Shown here one piece after another: positions 8,886-17,678 of a stretch of 64,000 nucleotides of DNA. This DNA comes from JAQVSH01 sp964349835 (lineage in GTDB: Bacteria; Bacteroidota; Bacteroidia; Bacteroidales; UBA4181), in assembly GCA_964349835.1 (NCBI GenBank), contig CAYGID010000002.1, forward strand, positions 1 to 64,000, read 5' to 3'. Made by a program: the position numbers and the translations under genes. Below the pieces are notes generated by a model. That model did not search any database. It had not been told where the DNA came from and saw only the letters and a list, made by a program, of their open reading frames with translations. Each line of letters opens with the position of its first letter. The stretch's first letter is position 1.

Positions 8886-10374
8886 CTTTTCGCCCTTTTT
8901 GTCGGGCGGGCTTCTCCTCTCGCTTTTGTGCTGCCTCTTCGTTGCAGGTTGTGCTTCGGGTCCCGATTCGGGTATCGCCGATGATAGCCCCCCCGCCATT
9001 TTCCCCGATTATTCCGGCGTAACCATTCCACCCAATATTGCACCGTTGTCGTTTCGCGCAACGGATAGTAGCACCCGTGTAAATGCTACTTTTACCGGGG
9101 CCGATGGGTACTCTTTTGCCGTTGTGGGATCACCCACCGTCAGAATCCCTTTGAATAAGTGGAAGAGGTTGCTGTTGGGCAGTGTGGGTAGCACCGTTTC
9201 GGTGAAACTCTTGTTGAAAAAGGGCAGTACCTGGTACCAAAAGAGTCCTTTCACCCTCTCGGTTTCGCCCGATTCCATCGATTCGCATCTGGCTTACCGA
9301 TTGATTCCTCCCGGTTACGAGATGTGGAAACATATGGGCATCTATCAACGGTCGCTCTCCACCTTTAAGGAGGCGGCCATTATGGAGAATCGTCAAACCG
9401 ATCAGGGTTGTATGAACTGCCATTCGTTTTCGAACTATAATCCCCAAAGGATGTCGTTTCATCTTAGGGCCAAGTTTGGCGGAACTCTTTTTGTTGATGG
9501 CGACTCTATCTACAAGGCCAATCTGAAAACCCCCGAAACCCTCTCGGCGGGGGTCTATACCTCATGGCATCGCGACGGTCGTTATGTGGCCTTTTCGCTT
9601 AACAAAACCTTTCAAAAGTTCCATATGGTAAAAGAGAAGGTGACTGAGGTGTACGATGAGGCTTCGGATGTGGTTGTGTACGACACTCGAACCCAAACGC
9701 TCCATACCGACTCGCTCCTTTTTTCGACCGGCAGCATGGAGACCCATCCCTCTTTCTCGCCCGATGGAAAATATCTCTACTTCTGCACGACCCCTTCGAA
9801 ATCGTTGCCCGACAGTCTTTTAAAGATGCGTTACTCTATTTGCCGGATCTCTTTTGATGCCGAATCGGGGCAGTTTGGCGAGCAGGTCGATACTGTGGTT
9901 TCGGCTCGGGAGCTGGGGCTTTCGGCCGTTTTCCCGCGAATTTCGCCTAACGGAAAATTCATGGTTTTTACTGCATTAGATTACGGACAGTTTCCTATAT
10001 GGCATTCGGAAGCCGATTTGTGGATGCTCGATTTGAGCGGCGAGGCGGCTCCCTTCAAAATGGAGAGCATCAATAGCAACGATACTGAGAGTTATCACTC
10101 TTGGTCGTCGAATGGCAGGTGGATGGTTTTCTCGAGCCGACGTATTGACGGACTCTATTCGCGCCTCTATTTTGCCCATATTGATGAGAGCGGCACAGCC
10201 TCTAAACCTTTTCTGCTTCCGCAGTCGGATCCCGAACAGAACGGCTCCCGGATGCAGTCGTACAATACTCCGGAGTTTATCAGGGGGGAGGTGCAGATAT
10301 CACCACGCCGTTTGGGCAGAGCTGCCCGTTTGGAGCCGGCTACAACCCTGTTTACCCCTTTAAGCAAGGATTAA
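8863..10374 (+). CDS. PD40/TolB-like beta-propeller lipoprotein with a single CxxCH haem-c motif
   Basis: 503 residues. The signal peptide ends in the lipobox VAGC (Cys30). An N-terminal beta-rich domain contains DYSGVTIPPNIAPLSF, then LIPPGYEMWKHMGIYQR, then the motif C183-M-N-C186-H187, which is a canonical covalent haem-c attachment site. The remainder is a TolB/PD40-type propeller: WHRDGRYVAFS, HPSFSPDGKYLYF, FPRISPNGKFMVF and HSWSSNGRWMVFSS are repeated blades. I recall a similar CxNCH sequence in Bacteroides homologues, so the motif is probably family-wide. No cytochrome c maturation genes lie in this window. It overlaps the DUF6057-type gene by 23 bp. A redox or sensory envelope role is inference; the function is unknown. 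Confidence 0.75.
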   Translation: MRNRLSTSFSPFLSGGLLLSLLCCLFVAGCASGPDSGIADDSPPAIFPDYSGVTIPPNIAPLSFRATDSSTRVNATFTGADGYSFAVVGSPTVRIPLNKWKRLLLGSVGSTVSVKLLLKKGSTWYQKSPFTLSVSPDSIDSHLAYRLIPPGYEMWKHMGIYQRSLSTFKEAAIMENRQTDQGCMNCHSFSNYNPQRMSFHLRAKFGGTLFVDGDSIYKANLKTPETLSAGVYTSWHRDGRYVAFSLNKTFQKFHMVKEKVTEVYDEASDVVVYDTRTQTLHTDSLLFSTGSMETHPSFSPDGKYLYFCTTPSKSLPDSLLKMRYSICRISFDAESGQFGEQVDTVVSARELGLSAVFPRISPNGKFMVFTALDYGQFPIWHSEADLWMLDLSGEAAPFKMESINSNDTESYHSWSSNGRWMVFSSRRIDGLYSRLYFAHIDESGTASKPFLLPQSDPEQNGSRMQSYNTPEFIRGEVQISPRRLGRAARLEPATTLFTPLSKD

Positions 10375-10380
10375 AATGAA

Positions 10381-10412
10381 AAAGCCTGCAAATCAAGTGA
10401 TTTGCAGGCTTT
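10381..10412. terminator. Bidirectional hairpin terminator between the propeller gene and tRNA-Pro
   Basis: A perfect 14-bp inverted repeat (AAAGCCTGCAAATC / GATTTGCAGGCTTT) around a 4-nt loop AAGT. It lies 6 bp after the propeller stop and 24 bp beyond the 3' end of the convergent tRNA-Pro, so it can serve both strands. Confidence 0.8.
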
Positions 10413-10436
10413 GCTTCTGGATTGTTCTCCAAGTTG

Positions 10437-10510
10437 TCGGGGTGAAAAGACTCGAACTTTCGACCCCTTGCACCCCATGCAAGTGCGCTAGCCAACTGCG
10501 CCACACCCCG
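10437..10510 (-). tRNA. tRNA-Pro (anticodon GGG)
   Basis: On the minus strand a full cloverleaf can be drawn. The acceptor is CGGGGTG paired with CACCCCG, with the C1-G72 pair typical of bacterial tRNA-Pro. The D-arm has GCGC/GCGC, the anticodon stem is CTTGC/GCAAG with loop ATGGGGT (anticodon GGG), and the T-arm is GAAAG-TTCGAGT-CTTTT. The discriminator base is A. It reads CCC codons. CCA is not encoded. Confidence 0.96.
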
Positions 10511-10645
10511 GATCAATCTGAATGAAGAAGAACCCTTTTCTTTAGAAGCGGTGCAAAAGTACATAGACTCCCTGATTTGTGCAAGCGTTTTTCTGTTTTT
10601 TTTCTTTTTGCTGCGTGAGATCTGCTCGCTTTGCAGCCTTTTTAC

Positions 10646-10653
10646 TACTTTTG
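10646..10653 (+). promoter_or_regulatory. Bacteroidota -7 promoter element (TActTTTG) of the OmpA-like gene
   Basis: TACTTTTG fits TAnnTTTG and lies 30 bp before the ATG at 10684. It supports that start over the in-frame Met at 10579, which would place the promoter inside the gene. The wider 10375-10683 gap holds this element, the terminator and tRNA-Pro; nothing else was recognised there. Confidence 0.5.
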
Positions 10654-10683
10654 CCGTTGTTTTTCACGAAACCCCCAGAGCAT

Positions 10684-11577
10684 ATGAAAGGTATAGTTTT
10701 TCACTCACTCCGAGGCGGTTTACCGCTTCTTCTTTTTTGTGCTATTATGGCTCTTCCGATCTCTTCGTGCGTGTCGAAGCGAAAATATCTCGACGCTGAA
10801 CAGGGCCGAACGGCCTCTCTGCAGCGTGAGCGCGAATTAAAACAGCAGATAGACCAACTCGATGCGAAGCGGCTGGAGCTTGATAACCTCTTAACCGCGA
10901 TGAAAAGGGAGGTTGCTGCCCTCAGGGCCGATACGACCCGTATGGGCGAGAAGATTAGAACGCAGTTAACCTGGTTGAATGCCAATTTGTCGGAAAAGGA
11001 GAAATTAAACCTCTCATTGCAGGATAAGTTGCGTGAGCTCAATGAGCGGGAGAGAACCATTGAGGAGTTGCAATCGGTAATCCGGAAGCAGCGGGAGGCA
11101 ACCGAGGGGCTGTTAGCAAGAGTGAAACAGGCTCTTTTGGGTTTTAATAATGACGAGTTAACGGTTACCACCCGCAATGGCAAGGTTTACGTTGCCATGT
11201 CGGATAAACTGCTTTTTCGATCGGGAAGTGCGGTGGTCGATAGCCGGGGTAAGGAGGCGCTCGCTCTCTTGGCCGATGTGCTGAACAAGCAGGCCGATAT
11301 AGATGTGGTGATTGAGGGTCACACCGATAATGTGCCCATCAACACACAGCAATTCAAAGACAATTGGGATTTGAGCGTAGTTCGCGCCACCTCTGTGGCT
11401 CGGATTCTGACATCCGATTTTGGCATGTCGCCGCTTCGGGTGCTCCCTTCGGGTCGCTCCGAGTATCTGCCGGTCGACGACAATTCGCGAACCGAAGGTC
11501 GTTCGGCTAACCGGCGTACCGAAATTATCCTCTCGCCCCGTTTGGATGCGCTCTTTGAGCTGTTGCAACAAGAGTAG
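10684..11577 (+). CDS. OmpA-family peptidoglycan-associated lipoprotein
   Basis: 297 residues from ATG 10684. The signal peptide ends in the lipobox PISSC (Cys29) followed by VSKRKYLDAE. Residues ~35-150 are a long heptad-like coiled coil rich in R, E, L and K. The C-terminal OmpA domain from about 165 contains LLFRSGSAVVDSRG, IEGHTDNVPI, NWDLSVVRA and SANRRTEI, with the Asp and Arg expected to grip diaminopimelate in peptidoglycan. The likely role is a lipid-anchored tether between outer membrane and wall. The start choice rests on the lipobox and the upstream -7 element. It is transcribed with the same orientation as nqr 69 bp downstream, but whether they share a message is unclear. Confidence 0.88.
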   Translation: MKGIVFHSLRGGLPLLLFCAIMALPISSCVSKRKYLDAEQGRTASLQRERELKQQIDQLDAKRLELDNLLTAMKREVAALRADTTRMGEKIRTQLTWLNANLSEKEKLNLSLQDKLRELNERERTIEELQSVIRKQREATEGLLARVKQALLGFNNDELTVTTRNGKVYVAMSDKLLFRSGSAVVDSRGKEALALLADVLNKQADIDVVIEGHTDNVPINTQQFKDNWDLSVVRATSVARILTSDFGMSPLRVLPSGRSEYLPVDDNSRTEGRSANRRTEIILSPRLDALFELLQQE

Positions 11578-11646
11578 AATATGTACCCTGCAGGGCGTGG
11601 CCAACGAGCTGCTGTCTTGCGATTATAAAGTTTTGGAGAGTCATTT

Positions 11647-13002
11647 ATGTTGAATGTTGTTAAGTTGAGCAAAGGCTTGGAGATCCGCCTGAAAGGCCGC
11701 CCGAAGCCGGAGATTTCTGCCTTACCTGTTGAGGGGAGATATGCTCTGAAACCCGCCGATTTTCACGGGCTTACGCCCAGGCTGCTGGTTCGTGATGGCG
11801 ATATTGTCAAGGCCGGGACCCCTCTTTTGTGTGATAAAAATTGTCCGGAGATTTGCTTCTGTTCGCCTGTGAGCGGAACGGTTGAGGCGATAGTGCGCGG
11901 AGAGAAACGGCTTCTTTTGGAGGTTGTAATCCGTGCTGCGTCGACGCAGGAGTATGTCGATTTTGGCAAAGCTGATCCCGGTAAGATGTCGCGCCAACAG
12001 ATTGTGGCGCGGATGCTGGAGAGTGGCGTATGGCCCTCAGTGGTAGAGCGGCCGTATGGTTTTATTGCAAATCCGTTGGTTCAGCCCGTTTCTGTTTTTG
12101 TTTCGGGTTTCCGTACTGATCCTCTGGCGCCCGATTATCAGGAGATGTTAAAGGATTCGGGTTCTGATTTTAAAACCGGCATGCGCGCACTCTCGCGGTT
12201 AACGGCTGGAAAACTTTTTCTCGGATTGCCTGCAGGGCAAAAAATATCGCCAGTTTTCGAAGGGTTGGAGCAAACTGAAGTTCGCTTTTTTGAAGGCCTC
12301 CATCCTGCCGGAAATGTAGGGGTGCAGATTCATCATGTACGTCCTGTAAATAAGGGCGATGTGGTATGGACTATGGCTCCCCAGGATGTGATGATCCTGG
12401 GTCGTCTTTTTAACGAAGGGGTTTACCGACCCGAAATCCTTTTGGCTCTTGCCGGTTCGGAGGTTGTAGATCCCCAATATTTCAAGGTTCGGAAGGGGAT
12501 ACAAATTTCGGGTGTTGTTTCGGATCGACTGCAGGTGGGGCCGGTTCGGATTATCAGTGGTAATGTGCTTACCGGAACAAAGGTTTCGTCGGAGGGGTAT
12601 CTCGGTTATTTGCACGATATGGTTACGGTGATTCCCGAAGGGTTGCACCATGAGTTTTTGGGCTGGCTTATGCCCGGTCTGCAAAAGTTTAGCATTTCGA
12701 GAACCTTTTTCTCCTGGTTGTGTCGAAGCAAGGAGTATCGGCTCGATTCGAATACGAACGGGGGCAAACGGGCCTTTGTTTTTACCGGATTGTACGAAAA
12801 GGTGGTTCCCATGGACATCTACCCTATGCAGTTATTAAAGGCTTGCCTGGCTTCCGACTTGGACCGGATGGAGGCGTTGGGAATTTATGAGGTGCTCGAG
12901 GAGGATCTGGCTTTATGCGAAGTGATCTGCCCCTCGAAAACCCCCGTTCAGGAGATTCTCAGAAACGGGTTGAACAACCTCGCAAAAGAGATGAAGGGAT
13001 AG
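11647..13002 (+). CDS. nqrA: Na+-translocating NADH:quinone reductase subunit A
   Basis: 451 residues, the usual length. It is the first gene of an intact nqrABCDEF operon. The N-terminus (KLSKGLEIRLKGRP) and KPADFHGLTPRLLVRDGDIVKAGTPL with the following C-x-SPVSGTV lipoyl-like hairpin are characteristic. NqrA is the cytoplasmic-side subunit implicated in quinone interaction in the sodium-pumping complex. The gene starts 69 bp after the OmpA-like gene, and nqrB follows after 28 bp. In this clade Nqr couples NADH oxidation to a sodium gradient that feeds transport and often ATP synthesis. Confidence 0.97.
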   Translation: MLNVVKLSKGLEIRLKGRPKPEISALPVEGRYALKPADFHGLTPRLLVRDGDIVKAGTPLLCDKNCPEICFCSPVSGTVEAIVRGEKRLLLEVVIRAASTQEYVDFGKADPGKMSRQQIVARMLESGVWPSVVERPYGFIANPLVQPVSVFVSGFRTDPLAPDYQEMLKDSGSDFKTGMRALSRLTAGKLFLGLPAGQKISPVFEGLEQTEVRFFEGLHPAGNVGVQIHHVRPVNKGDVVWTMAPQDVMILGRLFNEGVYRPEILLALAGSEVVDPQYFKVRKGIQISGVVSDRLQVGPVRIISGNVLTGTKVSSEGYLGYLHDMVTVIPEGLHHEFLGWLMPGLQKFSISRTFFSWLCRSKEYRLDSNTNGGKRAFVFTGLYEKVVPMDIYPMQLLKACLASDLDRMEALGIYEVLEEDLALCEVICPSKTPVQEILRNGLNNLAKEMKG

Positions 13003-13030
13003 ACTTTTCTGATTAATAATATAGAGTTAA

Positions 13031-14218
13031 ATGAAGTCGTTAAAGAAATTATTAGATCAAATAAAGCCTCACTTCGAGGCCGGCGGGAAGTTTGAGAAGC
13101 TGCATTCCACTTACGATGCCTTTTCGACCTTCCTGTTTGTGCCCGATGAGGTGGCTCCCGCAAAGGGTGCACATATCCGCGATGCAAATGATATGAAGCG
13201 GGCCATGTTTATGGTGATTGTGGCAATGACTCCGGCTCTGCTGTTTGGGGTTTGGAATGCAGGTTACCAGCATGATTTGGCATTTGGGTTACAGTCGGGC
13301 TTGCTGCAACAGTTCTTTTTTGGATTATGGCGTTTCCTCCCGTTAGTTGTTGTGTCGTATGTTGTGGGTCTGGGTATCGAATTTGGCGTGGCGCAGGCGC
13401 GCGGTCACGAAGTGAACGAGGGGTTCCTGGTTTCGGGAATGCTCATACCTCTCATTATGCCCATCGACATCCCTCTCTGGATGGTGGCACTTGCCACCGC
13501 CTTCTCGGTGATTTTTGTTAAGGAGATTTTTGGCGGTACGGGAATGAATATCTGGAATCCGGCCCTGGTGGCGAGAGCTTTCGTCTTTTTTGCCTATCCT
13601 ACGGCCATCTCGGGCGATAAGGTGTGGGTAGCCGGATTGCAAGATGGTATCAAAACCGTTGACGGCTTTTCGGGAGCCACTCCGCTTGCGCAGGCTTCGG
13701 CCGCCATTACGGATGGCTCCACCTTAGATCAGTTGACTTCCGCCATGCCATCGGGTTTCGATATGTTTCTGGGTCTGATTCCCGGAAGCATTGGCGAGAC
13801 CTCCACATTGGCCATTTTGTTAGGAGCCGCTCTGCTGCTCTTTACCGGAATTGCCAGTTGGAGAATCATGCTCTCGGTATTTGCCGGAGGGGCCTTTATG
13901 GGCTTGGTTTTTAACCTTTTTGCTGTGAATACCTATATGGCCTTGCCCTTCTGGTACCATTTTGTAATGGGCGGTTTTGCGTTCGGGGCTGTTTTCATGA
14001 CCACCGATCCGGTATCGGGCTCGCAGACCTCAACGGGGAAATGGATTTACGGATTTCTGATCGGGATTTTGGCCGTTTTAATCAGGGTATTGAACCCCGC
14101 CTATCCCGAAGGGATGATGCTGGCCATCCTCTTTATGAATACCATGGCACCGTTGGTAGACCACTATGTGGTTGGGGCAAATATTAAGCGCCGCCTTCGC
14201 AGGGTAGCCAAACTGTAA
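13031..14218 (+). CDS. nqrB: Na+-translocating NADH:quinone reductase subunit B
   Basis: 395 residues, with many membrane spans. The covalent FMN site SGAT is visible as DGFSGATPLA, with the flavin-accepting Thr at residue 217. FGGTGMNIWNPALVARAF and the C-terminal FMTTDPVSG segment are family signatures. It forms the membrane core of the pump together with NqrD and NqrE. It is the second gene of the operon, with nqrC 31 bp downstream. Confidence 0.97.
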   Translation: MKSLKKLLDQIKPHFEAGGKFEKLHSTYDAFSTFLFVPDEVAPAKGAHIRDANDMKRAMFMVIVAMTPALLFGVWNAGYQHDLAFGLQSGLLQQFFFGLWRFLPLVVVSYVVGLGIEFGVAQARGHEVNEGFLVSGMLIPLIMPIDIPLWMVALATAFSVIFVKEIFGGTGMNIWNPALVARAFVFFAYPTAISGDKVWVAGLQDGIKTVDGFSGATPLAQASAAITDGSTLDQLTSAMPSGFDMFLGLIPGSIGETSTLAILLGAALLLFTGIASWRIMLSVFAGGAFMGLVFNLFAVNTYMALPFWYHFVMGGFAFGAVFMTTDPVSGSQTSTGKWIYGFLIGILAVLIRVLNPAYPEGMMLAILFMNTMAPLVDHYVVGANIKRRLRRVAKL

Positions 14219-14249
14219 GGATGGGCCAAAAGTTTTAAACCTACTTAAG

Positions 14250-14921
14250 ATGAAGAATTTTAGCAATAGATACATTTTCCTTTTCTCGGCAGCGATGGTT
14301 CTCTTTGTGTCGGCCGGTTTGGCGGTGGCCTCTCTGGTACTGGCTCCCTATCAGCAGAGAAACATTCAAATTGAGAGCTATCGCAACATCCTCACTTCGC
14401 TGGGTGTGGAATCTACCCCTTCTACAGCTGAGACGTTGTTCGGGCAATATATTAAAGAGGAGTTGGTTGTGTTGGAGGGCAGCGTAGTTGAAGGTAAACG
14501 TGCCGCTGAGGCCTCCGGGAGTGAACAGGTTTTATATCTGGCCCAAAAGGAGGATAAAACCTATTATATTGTGCCTTTGCATGGCAAAGGTCTTTGGGGA
14601 AAACTCTGGGGTTATGTTGCCCTTGAGTCGGATCGCAACACGGTAAGCGGTGTTGTGTTTGCTCATTCCAGCGAAACGCCTGGTTTGGGAGCCGAGATTT
14701 CGACTGCCGAATTTCAGAGCCAATTCGTGGGCAAGAAGTTTGTGGATCCTTCTAAAGGGTTTGTCTCTATATCGCTCCTGAAGAAGGGTTCCTATACACC
14801 CGGTGATTTTGCGGTCGATGCCATTTCGGGAGGAACGCTCACCAGCAATGGGGTGCAGGCTATGCTAAGCGATTGCCTGTCGGCGTACCAATCCTATTTT
14901 TCTAACCTTAAATCCGAATAG
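14250..14921 (+). CDS. nqrC: Na+-translocating NADH:quinone reductase subunit C
   Basis: 223 residues, with one N-terminal membrane helix and a periplasmic FMN-binding domain. The flavinylation site reads DAISGGTLTS, with the acceptor Thr at about 196. The more common form is SGAT; here the third residue is Gly, a small change that I also associate with Bacteroidales NqrC. GKGLWGKLWGYVAL and ETPGLGAEIS are typical. FMN attachment would need an ApbE flavin transferase, which is not in this window. Confidence 0.96.
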   Translation: MKNFSNRYIFLFSAAMVLFVSAGLAVASLVLAPYQQRNIQIESYRNILTSLGVESTPSTAETLFGQYIKEELVVLEGSVVEGKRAAEASGSEQVLYLAQKEDKTYYIVPLHGKGLWGKLWGYVALESDRNTVSGVVFAHSSETPGLGAEISTAEFQSQFVGKKFVDPSKGFVSISLLKKGSYTPGDFAVDAISGGTLTSNGVQAMLSDCLSAYQSYFSNLKSE

Positions 14922-14924
14922 ATC

Positions 14925-15554
14925 ATGAATATGTTTTCGTCCGAAACCTATAAGCAGCTCGGCAAATCGCTCAACAAGGAGAATCCGGTTTCGGTGCAGG
15001 TGCTGGGTATCTGTTCTGCTCTGGCCGTTACGGTAAAATTGCAGCCGGCACTGGTGATGAGTATATCTGTGATCTTTGTGGTGGCCTTTTCGAATTTAAT
15101 TATTTCGCTGATTCGAAACTATATTCCCAACAGTATCCGGATTATTGTGCAGTTGGTGGTGATCTCATTTTTGGTGATCCTGGTTGATCAGATTCTTAAA
15201 GCCTTTTCGTATGAGGTTAGCAAGCAACTCTCGGTATATGTGGGGCTAATCATCACTAACTGTATCTTGATGGGGCGGCTCGAGGCCTTTGCAATGGCCA
15301 ATAAACCCTGGCCCTCGTTTATCGACGGAATCAGCAATGGATTGGGTTATGGAATCATACTGGTGGTGATAGCCTTTTTCAGAGAGTTATTCGGTTCAGG
15401 AAAGCTTTATGATATTGTGGTGATCCCGAAGATTGCCTTCGATGCGGGATATGCAAATAACGGTCTCTTTATCCAGCCGGCCGCTGCTCTGATCCTTTTA
15501 GGCTGTATTATCTGGTTCCAGCGTTCGCGGAACCGTGAAATGATTGAAAAATAA
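14925..15554 (+). CDS. nqrD: Na+-translocating NADH:quinone reductase subunit D
   Basis: 209 residues, an integral membrane protein of about six helices. The paired half-helix motif, GLIITNCILMGRLEAFA, provides a Cys for the intramembrane iron site shared with NqrE. The start is ATG 14925 or ATG 14931; only 3 bp separate it from the nqrC stop, indicating tight coupling. Together with NqrE it relays electrons across the membrane. Confidence 0.97.
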   Translation: MNMFSSETYKQLGKSLNKENPVSVQVLGICSALAVTVKLQPALVMSISVIFVVAFSNLIISLIRNYIPNSIRIIVQLVVISFLVILVDQILKAFSYEVSKQLSVYVGLIITNCILMGRLEAFAMANKPWPSFIDGISNGLGYGIILVVIAFFRELFGSGKLYDIVVIPKIAFDAGYANNGLFIQPAAALILLGCIIWFQRSRNREMIEK

Positions 15555-15568
15555 TTCATACCCGATTC

Positions 15569-16186
15569 ATGGAAAATTTACTCAATATATTCGTTAAGGC
15601 CATCTTTATTGAGAACATGATCTTTGCCTACTTTTTGGGCATGTGTTCCTATCTGGCCGTTTCAAAATCGGTGAAGACAGCCATGGGGCTGGGTGTGGCC
15701 GTAATTTTTGTGGAGATTGTCACGGTTCCTGTGAACTATTTGATGCAGAAATATTTATTGGCGTCGGGTGCCCTCTCGTGGCTCTCCCCTTCGCTTGCCG
15801 GTATCGATTTGTCGTTTCTCTCGTTCGTGATGTTTATTGCCGTAATTGCTGCATTGGTTCAGTTGGTAGAGATGGTGGTCGAAAAATTTGCTCCCGCACT
15901 CTACAATTCGCTGGGCATTTTCTTGCCGCTGATTGCTGTGAATTGCGCCATCATGGGGGCATCGCTCTTTATGCAGGAACGCGCTTATGCCCATGTGGGA
16001 GAAGCCGCCGTATTCGGGCTGGGATCGGGAGTGGGCTGGTTATTGGCCATTGTTTCGATTGCCGCCATTCGTGAAAAGATTGCCTATTCGCATATTCCTG
16101 CACCTCTCAGGGGATTGGGTATCACCTTTATCATTACCGGATTGATGGCCATCTCGTTCATGTGTTTTATGGGCATCCAGCTGTAG
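15569..16186 (+). CDS. nqrE: Na+-translocating NADH:quinone reductase subunit E
   Basis: 205 residues, homologous to NqrD. It contains the inverted-repeat motifs ENMIFAYFLGMCSYLAVS and PLIAVNCAIMGASLF, whose Cys residues complete the intramembrane iron centre. It sits 14 bp after nqrD and 37 bp before nqrF. Confidence 0.97.
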   Translation: MENLLNIFVKAIFIENMIFAYFLGMCSYLAVSKSVKTAMGLGVAVIFVEIVTVPVNYLMQKYLLASGALSWLSPSLAGIDLSFLSFVMFIAVIAALVQLVEMVVEKFAPALYNSLGIFLPLIAVNCAIMGASLFMQERAYAHVGEAAVFGLGSGVGWLLAIVSIAAIREKIAYSHIPAPLRGLGITFIITGLMAISFMCFMGIQL

Positions 16187-16223
16187 ATCTAATCCAAACT
16201 ATTGTATAAGAATTTCTTAATTG

Positions 16224-17489
16224 ATGATCACAATGATTTTATCTGTTGCGTCTGCCACGATTTGTATCGGGATAGCTGTTTTTGCAGCTGTGGTGATGAT
16301 TCTGGTGGCAGTATTGCTGTACGCTAAGAAGAGACTTGTTGCCCAGGGCAACGTGAAGATTACCATTAATAGCGAAAACGAGATTGAGGCTCCTGCCGGG
16401 AGCACCCTATTAAATACCCTGAGTGAAAATAAAATTTTTCTGCCCTCGGCCTGCGGCGGAGGTGGAAGCTGCGGCATGTGCCGCTGCCAGGTGCTCGAAG
16501 GGGGCGGATCGATTCTCCCTACCGAAGTGGGCTTTTTTACGCGCAGGCAGATTCGCGATAACTGGCGTTTGGGATGCCAGGTTAAGGTAAGAGGCGATTT
16601 AAAAATTCAGGTTCCCGAGGAGGTGCTGGGCATTCGTAAATGGAGTTGCGAGGTGGTTTCGAACCACAACGTGGCCTCTTTTATCAAGGAGTTTGTGGTG
16701 AAGCTACCCGAAGGAGAGCAGTTAAACTTCAAGTCGGGAAGCTATATTCAGATTGATGTGCCCAAATATTCGATGCGGTTTAAAGATATCGATGTGGACG
16801 AGCGGTTCCGCAGCGAGTGGGATAAGTTTAAACTCTGGGATCTCGCGTGCGAGAACAGCGAAGAGACCTACCGGGCTTATTCTATGGCCAATCACCCTGC
16901 CGAAGGCAATATCGTTATGTTAAACATCCGTATTGCCACTCCCCCTTTCGATCGTGCCAAAGGGGCATGGATGGATGTAAAGCCCGGGATCTGCTCCTCC
17001 TACATCTTCTCGTTGAAACCCGGCGATAAGGTCGATATTTCGGGGCCTTACGGCGATTTCCATATTCTCGATACCCGGCGTGAGATGCTCTACATAGGCG
17101 GTGGCGCCGGTATGGCTCCCCTGCGTTCGCACCTTTTGCATCTTTTCCACACCCTGAAAACCACCGATCGGAAAATCTCCTATTGGTATGGCGCCCGTTC
17201 GCAGAACGAAATTTTTTACGAAGAGGATTTCCGCGCCATCGAGAGGGAGTATCCCAATTTCAGTTTCCATATCGCACTGTCGGAACCTCGCAAGGAGGAT
17301 AACTGGAAGGGTTATGTGGGCTTTATACATCAGGTTATCTACGAAAACTACCTGAAAAACCATGAAGCTCCCGAAGATATTGAATACTATATGTGTGGTC
17401 CCGGTCCCATGGCCAATGCGGTTAAGGGGATGCTCGACAACCTGGGGGTGCCTAAAGAGATGCTGATGTTCGACGATTTTGGCGCTTAA
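16224..17489 (+). CDS. nqrF: Na+-translocating NADH:quinone reductase subunit F
   Basis: 421 residues from ATG 16224; the in-frame TTG at 16221 is the codon before. One N-terminal membrane helix is followed by a 2Fe-2S ferredoxin domain with Cys77, Cys83, Cys86 and a fourth Cys in WRLGCQV, then an FAD domain with RAYSMANHP, then an NADH-binding domain with GGGAGMAPLRSH and YMCGPGPM. It is the entry point of electrons from NADH into the pump. It is the last gene of the operon and is followed after 115 bp by a strong hairpin terminator. Confidence 0.97.
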   Translation: MITMILSVASATICIGIAVFAAVVMILVAVLLYAKKRLVAQGNVKITINSENEIEAPAGSTLLNTLSENKIFLPSACGGGGSCGMCRCQVLEGGGSILPTEVGFFTRRQIRDNWRLGCQVKVRGDLKIQVPEEVLGIRKWSCEVVSNHNVASFIKEFVVKLPEGEQLNFKSGSYIQIDVPKYSMRFKDIDVDERFRSEWDKFKLWDLACENSEETYRAYSMANHPAEGNIVMLNIRIATPPFDRAKGAWMDVKPGICSSYIFSLKPGDKVDISGPYGDFHILDTRREMLYIGGGAGMAPLRSHLLHLFHTLKTTDRKISYWYGARSQNEIFYEEDFRAIEREYPNFSFHIALSEPRKEDNWKGYVGFIHQVIYENYLKNHEAPEDIEYYMCGPGPMANAVKGMLDNLGVPKEMLMFDDFGA

Positions 17490-17578
17490 TTGAATCTTTC
17501 TCAGCTGCTGCAAAGAGGCAGGGAAGAACCTGAAGGCTTCCAAAGCAAGCGTTGGTCAGCCTGTTTTTAACGAACCTC

Positions 17579-17606
17579 TATTCACAAGCAAATATTCACA
17601 AGCAAA
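17579..17606. repeat. Tandem duplication of a 14-bp unit
   Basis: Two perfect copies of TATTCACAAGCAAA lie head to tail (17579-17592 and 17593-17606) between nqrF and its terminator. The second copy runs into the A-tract at the base of the terminator. Only two copies are present, so it is probably replication slippage rather than a functional array. Confidence 0.85.
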
Positions 17607-17651
17607 AAAGAGAGTGTCTCGAAAGGCGAACCTTTGAGACACTCTCTTTTT
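17605..17651. terminator. Bidirectional terminator between nqrF and the convergent MORN gene
   Basis: A 16-bp perfect stem (17605-17620 with 17636-17651), capped by an inner AAAGG/CCTTT pairing with a CGAA loop. The arms carry A5 and T5 tails, so the structure can terminate nqr on the plus strand and the MORN-repeat gene on the minus strand. Confidence 0.92.
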
Positions 17652-17678
17652 CATTACGCCCCTCCTAAGGGGAGGCTG

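Noticed and set aside
17579..17606. Repeat pair considered as a CRISPR remnant
   Set aside because: Units are 14 bp, directly adjacent with no spacers, and there are no cas genes in the window.
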